Part shown: positions 33,654 to 35,541 of the stretch, one piece after another
Layout of the letters: the number at the start of each line of letters is the position of its first letter
Numbering within the stretch: position 1 is the first letter of the stretch
Assembly (NCBI GenBank): GCA_964390805.1
Contig: CAYMKL010000073.1
Coordinates: 1-35,541, forward strand
Reading direction: 5' to 3'
Length of the DNA: 35,541 nt
Source of the DNA: CAYMKL01 sp964390805
Lineage (GTDB): Bacteria; Chloroflexota; Anaerolineae; VGOG01
Translations under genes and position numbers: made by a program
The notes under the pieces: model-generated
Databases searched by the model: none
What the model was told of the DNA's origin: nothing
What the model saw: the letters and a program-made list of their open reading frames with translations, nothing else

Positions 33654-34265
33654 ATGCATCACAACCTTGACAACGAAATCATCGAGCAGATGCTTGTCGA
33701 CTTGGCAAGCGATGCTCCTGGGATCTACGAAGCAGCCGAGGCCTGGTTTCTTCAGCGGGGTCCGGCTGTGGTCCCTGCCTTGGTCAGCGGATTGGAAAAC
33801 CACTACTTGGGCTCCGTATGCCATTGGCGGATTCTGCTATTGCTTGGCGAGTTTGCCGAAGAGAAGACTCTGCCCACCATCCTCAAAGCGCTCGATCGCG
33901 CTTTGCGTGATGGAGATCCGATCGTGCTACCTGGTGCGATGGAGGCACTCGCCGTGTTCCATACGCGGGAGGCCGTCCATGCTCTGATAAGTCTCCTCCA
34001 CGAGGATGACGCAGACGTTATCAGGCATGCCGCGGGGCTGTTGGGGGATATGGGTGATGAAATCGCCATTAAGCCTCTCTTGGAACTGCTAGAGACCGAT
34101 GATGCGTCCGTCCGGTATAGCGCCACGAGGGCATTGATTCAGTTTGAGAGGCCATCAGCACGCACAGCTCTTGAGAAACACCTGGAAAACGAAGCAGATT
34201 TAGAGATTCGGGAACTGCTCACCTCGGCAGGGATTGGTTCTTCTCACCTAGACTCTGACGAATAG
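33654..34265 (+). CDS. HEAT-repeat protein
   Basis: A 203-aa protein made of paired helices. The clearest HEAT units run from about residue 100 to 185: REAVHALISLLHEDDADVIR, HAAGLLGDMGDEIAIKPLLE, LLETDDASVRYSATRALIQF, then SARTALEKHLENEADLEI. Earlier helices (EAAEAWFLQRGPAVVPALVS and so on) are more diverged. These repeats resemble the lyase-like/PBS HEAT subgroup and form protein-binding solenoids. I prefer ATG 33654, which has AAGGAAGAA upstream; ATG 33636, overlapping the effector stop, is in frame and also possible. Being directly behind the protease-like effector, it could be its immunity protein, loading chaperone or adaptor; this is inference from position only. Confidence 0.75.
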   Translation: MHHNLDNEIIEQMLVDLASDAPGIYEAAEAWFLQRGPAVVPALVSGLENHYLGSVCHWRILLLLGEFAEEKTLPTILKALDRALRDGDPIVLPGAMEALAVFHTREAVHALISLLHEDDADVIRHAAGLLGDMGDEIAIKPLLELLETDDASVRYSATRALIQFERPSARTALEKHLENEADLEIRELLTSAGIGSSHLDSDE

Positions 34266-34305
34266 TGGAGTGTGACTGGCGTGGGCAAACGTAGGATGCC
34301 GGAGA

Positions 34306-35505
34306 ATGAAGATTGAGACGCAGCTCCACAGAGAATTCAACCGCTGTCTAGATCGTTTAGTTCATCCTGCATTTCGTGTCCACCACAAACCCTGGCCAGC
34401 TTTCCGGGTTTGTGGCTATGTGGGTTTGGCTCTAGCCATTCTACTGACCATGGCCCTCGTTGTACATCGGGGACGATCTCCTTGGATCATGGCCGCGCTC
34501 GTGCTGGCGTCGGTGTCGACCTTCCTCGGGTTGGCGATGGCCACGAAGGTCCTGACCGGCGAAGAAAGCCTCACCTACTACCATCACCAAATCGCCGTGA
34601 TGACTGTGACCGCCTTCCTACTGTGGCTGCTCTGCCAACCGATTCTCCCCTACCTCGACGTAACCATCCTGGGGGTGGGCCTGTTCCTGGCCTGCGGGCG
34701 CGTGGGCTGCCTGATGGTCGGCTGCTGCCACGGCCGGCCGCACCGTTGGGGCGTCTGCTACCGCGCAGAGCACGCCGCCGCCGGCTTCCCGCGTTACCTC
34801 GTTGGCGTGCGGCTCTTTCCCATCCAGGCCGTCGAGTCGGCGTGGGTGTTTTCTATCGTCCTGGTAGGCACTGTGCTGATCCTGTCCAGCCACCCGCCGG
34901 GGGAGGCCCTGGCCTGGTACGTCATCGCCTACAATCTGGGGCGCTTCTGCTTCGAGTTCCTGCGTGGGGACGCAGCGCGTCCCTATTTCCGGGGTTTTTC
35001 CGAGGCTCAGTGGACGTCCCTGCTCCTGATGTGCGTCGTGGTGTGGGCGGAGTGGTCCGGCCGGCTGCCCTTCCAGCCCTGGCACGCCGGGGCAACGGTC
35101 TTGTTGGTGTTGACCATAATCGCAATCGCATCAAAAAGGCGCTTTGGAAAAACACCGAGACACCGGCTCCTGCATCCCCGCCATGTCAAGGAAGTGGCCG
35201 AAGCTGTTGAAACGGTATCCAACTCGGCAATCGCAAGGACGATTGTTCCAGACCAGATGCCGCCCCGTCAGAATATCCCCATCGGGTGCACCTCGCTCGG
35301 GGTTCAAATATCGGCCGGCAAAATCGAGCGTGCGGCAGGTTGTACCCGCCACTATACCCTTTCCTATCAAAGCGGAATCATGACTAGGGAAGCCGCCCGT
35401 ACCCTGGCAGGCTTGATCCTCCAACTTGAACGCCCTGGTGGCTCAGCCAAGTTCGTCAATGGAAACAGAGGGGTATTTCATCTAGTGGTAGTGGTTACAT
35501 GTTGA
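34306..35505 (+). CDS. Lgt-like multi-pass membrane protein with extra C-terminal domain
   Basis: A 399-aa protein. Residues ~35-290 hold about seven hydrophobic segments (for example LALAILLTMALVV, FLLWLLCQPILPYL, VFSIVLVGTVLIL, AGATVLLVLTIIAIA). Family traits of prolipoprotein diacylglyceryl transferase are present: CGRVGCLMVGCCHGRP at ~130-145, RLFPIQAVESAWVF, and NLGRFCFEFLRGDAARPYF. True Lgt enzymes have GR-x-GNF-x-N at the signature; here it is GR-x-GC-x-x-x-GCC, as in Lgt-like paralogues of unknown substrate. Residues ~295-399 form a soluble extension with QNIPIGCTSLGVQIS, YTLSYQSGIMTREAARTLAG and a final hydrophobic strand, with no family I know. Start ATG 34306; GGAG upstream is very close. 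It lies 40 bases after the HEAT gene and may belong to the operon or mark its edge. Confidence 0.78.
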   Translation: MKIETQLHREFNRCLDRLVHPAFRVHHKPWPAFRVCGYVGLALAILLTMALVVHRGRSPWIMAALVLASVSTFLGLAMATKVLTGEESLTYYHHQIAVMTVTAFLLWLLCQPILPYLDVTILGVGLFLACGRVGCLMVGCCHGRPHRWGVCYRAEHAAAGFPRYLVGVRLFPIQAVESAWVFSIVLVGTVLILSSHPPGEALAWYVIAYNLGRFCFEFLRGDAARPYFRGFSEAQWTSLLLMCVVVWAEWSGRLPFQPWHAGATVLLVLTIIAIASKRRFGKTPRHRLLHPRHVKEVAEAVETVSNSAIARTIVPDQMPPRQNIPIGCTSLGVQISAGKIERAAGCTRHYTLSYQSGIMTREAARTLAGLILQLERPGGSAKFVNGNRGVFHLVVVVTC

Positions 35506-35530
35506 CTGATAGCACTCCGAATGGTATACT
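35502..35530 (+). promoter_or_regulatory. Sigma70-like promoter at right edge
   Basis: TTGACT (35502-35507) and TATACT (35525-35530) are separated by exactly 17 bases, near the consensus TTGACA-N17-TATAAT. The -35 overlaps the stop codon of the Lgt-like gene. Transcription would run rightwards out of the window, so a separately controlled gene probably starts just beyond it, and this may mark the end of the eCIS operon. Confidence 0.65.
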
Positions 35531-35541
35531 GTTCTCCGAAA

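Noticed and set aside
1..35541. tRNA, rRNA, insertion sequence or attachment-site signals
   Set aside because: I found no cloverleaf, rRNA core sequence, transposase motif or flanking inverted repeats in the gaps or at the edges.

Overview
This window is a nearly complete extracellular contractile injection system (eCIS) locus, a headful-free, phage-tail-like particle of the PVC/Afp/MAC class. All recognisable genes lie on the + strand, with gaps mostly under 75 bases and several start/stop overlaps, so most of the window reads as one very long operon. There is no capsid, terminase, portal, integrase or lysis gene, which argues against a prophage, and no TssJLM-type membrane complex, which argues against a type VI system. 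GC content is roughly 60 percent by eye. The gene order, the DUF4157 cargo proteins and the style of the fibre proteins suggest an environmental bacterium, possibly Chloroflexota, but no ribosomal or marker gene is present, so the taxon is a low-confidence guess. A run of 100 N (23276-23375) shows that this is a draft scaffold.

Layout. Positions 1-152 hold a probable control region: four NGTGAY boxes spaced exactly 11 bases apart, just upstream of an AT-rich -10-like element. A small unrecognised gene follows, then the particle genes in order: Pvc16-like cap protein (DUF4255), an Ig/carboxypeptidase-regulatory-like protein, a giant sheath (1128 aa), tube, a second sheath (672 aa), second tube, a Pvc6-like small protein, a LysM-tailed Pvc7-like protein, gpD-like hub, gpV-like spike, an unrecognised possible spike-tip protein, gp25/Pvc9, baseplate J/Pvc11, and a Pvc12-like tail protein with a beta-propeller front end.

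Next come three consecutive fibre-like proteins that share an N-terminal docking domain but carry unrelated C-terminal parts: beta-propeller plus collagen plus helix-hairpin-helix; a cysteine-rich helical body; and 70-aa fibre repeats with a Peptidase_G2-like end. They are followed by a small coiled-coil protein, a probable tape-measure protein (Pvc14-like) and the AAA+ ATPase (Pvc15-like).

The last third carries the payload. Two large DUF4157 proteins share an N-terminal leader (MTTK-x-KSLE, then a GNLA-x-QR motif) but end in different toxin-like domains. One ends in a DNA/RNA non-specific nuclease with ERGH and the metal-binding Asn. The other ends in a second HExxH metalloprotease domain. 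A HEAT-repeat protein follows, which could be an immunity protein or chaperone, then a multi-pass Lgt-like membrane protein with a non-canonical signature and an extra C-terminal domain. A textbook sigma70-like promoter at the right edge points to a gene outside the window.

How it fits together: sheaths and tubes build the contractile tail. The Pvc7/8/9/11/12-like proteins build spike and baseplate, and the three fibre-like proteins probably determine what the particle binds. The tape measure and ATPase set length and help assembly or loading. The DUF4157 proteins are the likely cargo. The least conventional parts are the sheath with a ~500-aa insertion of tandem beta modules, the three-fibre set with a common dock, and the two modular effectors.
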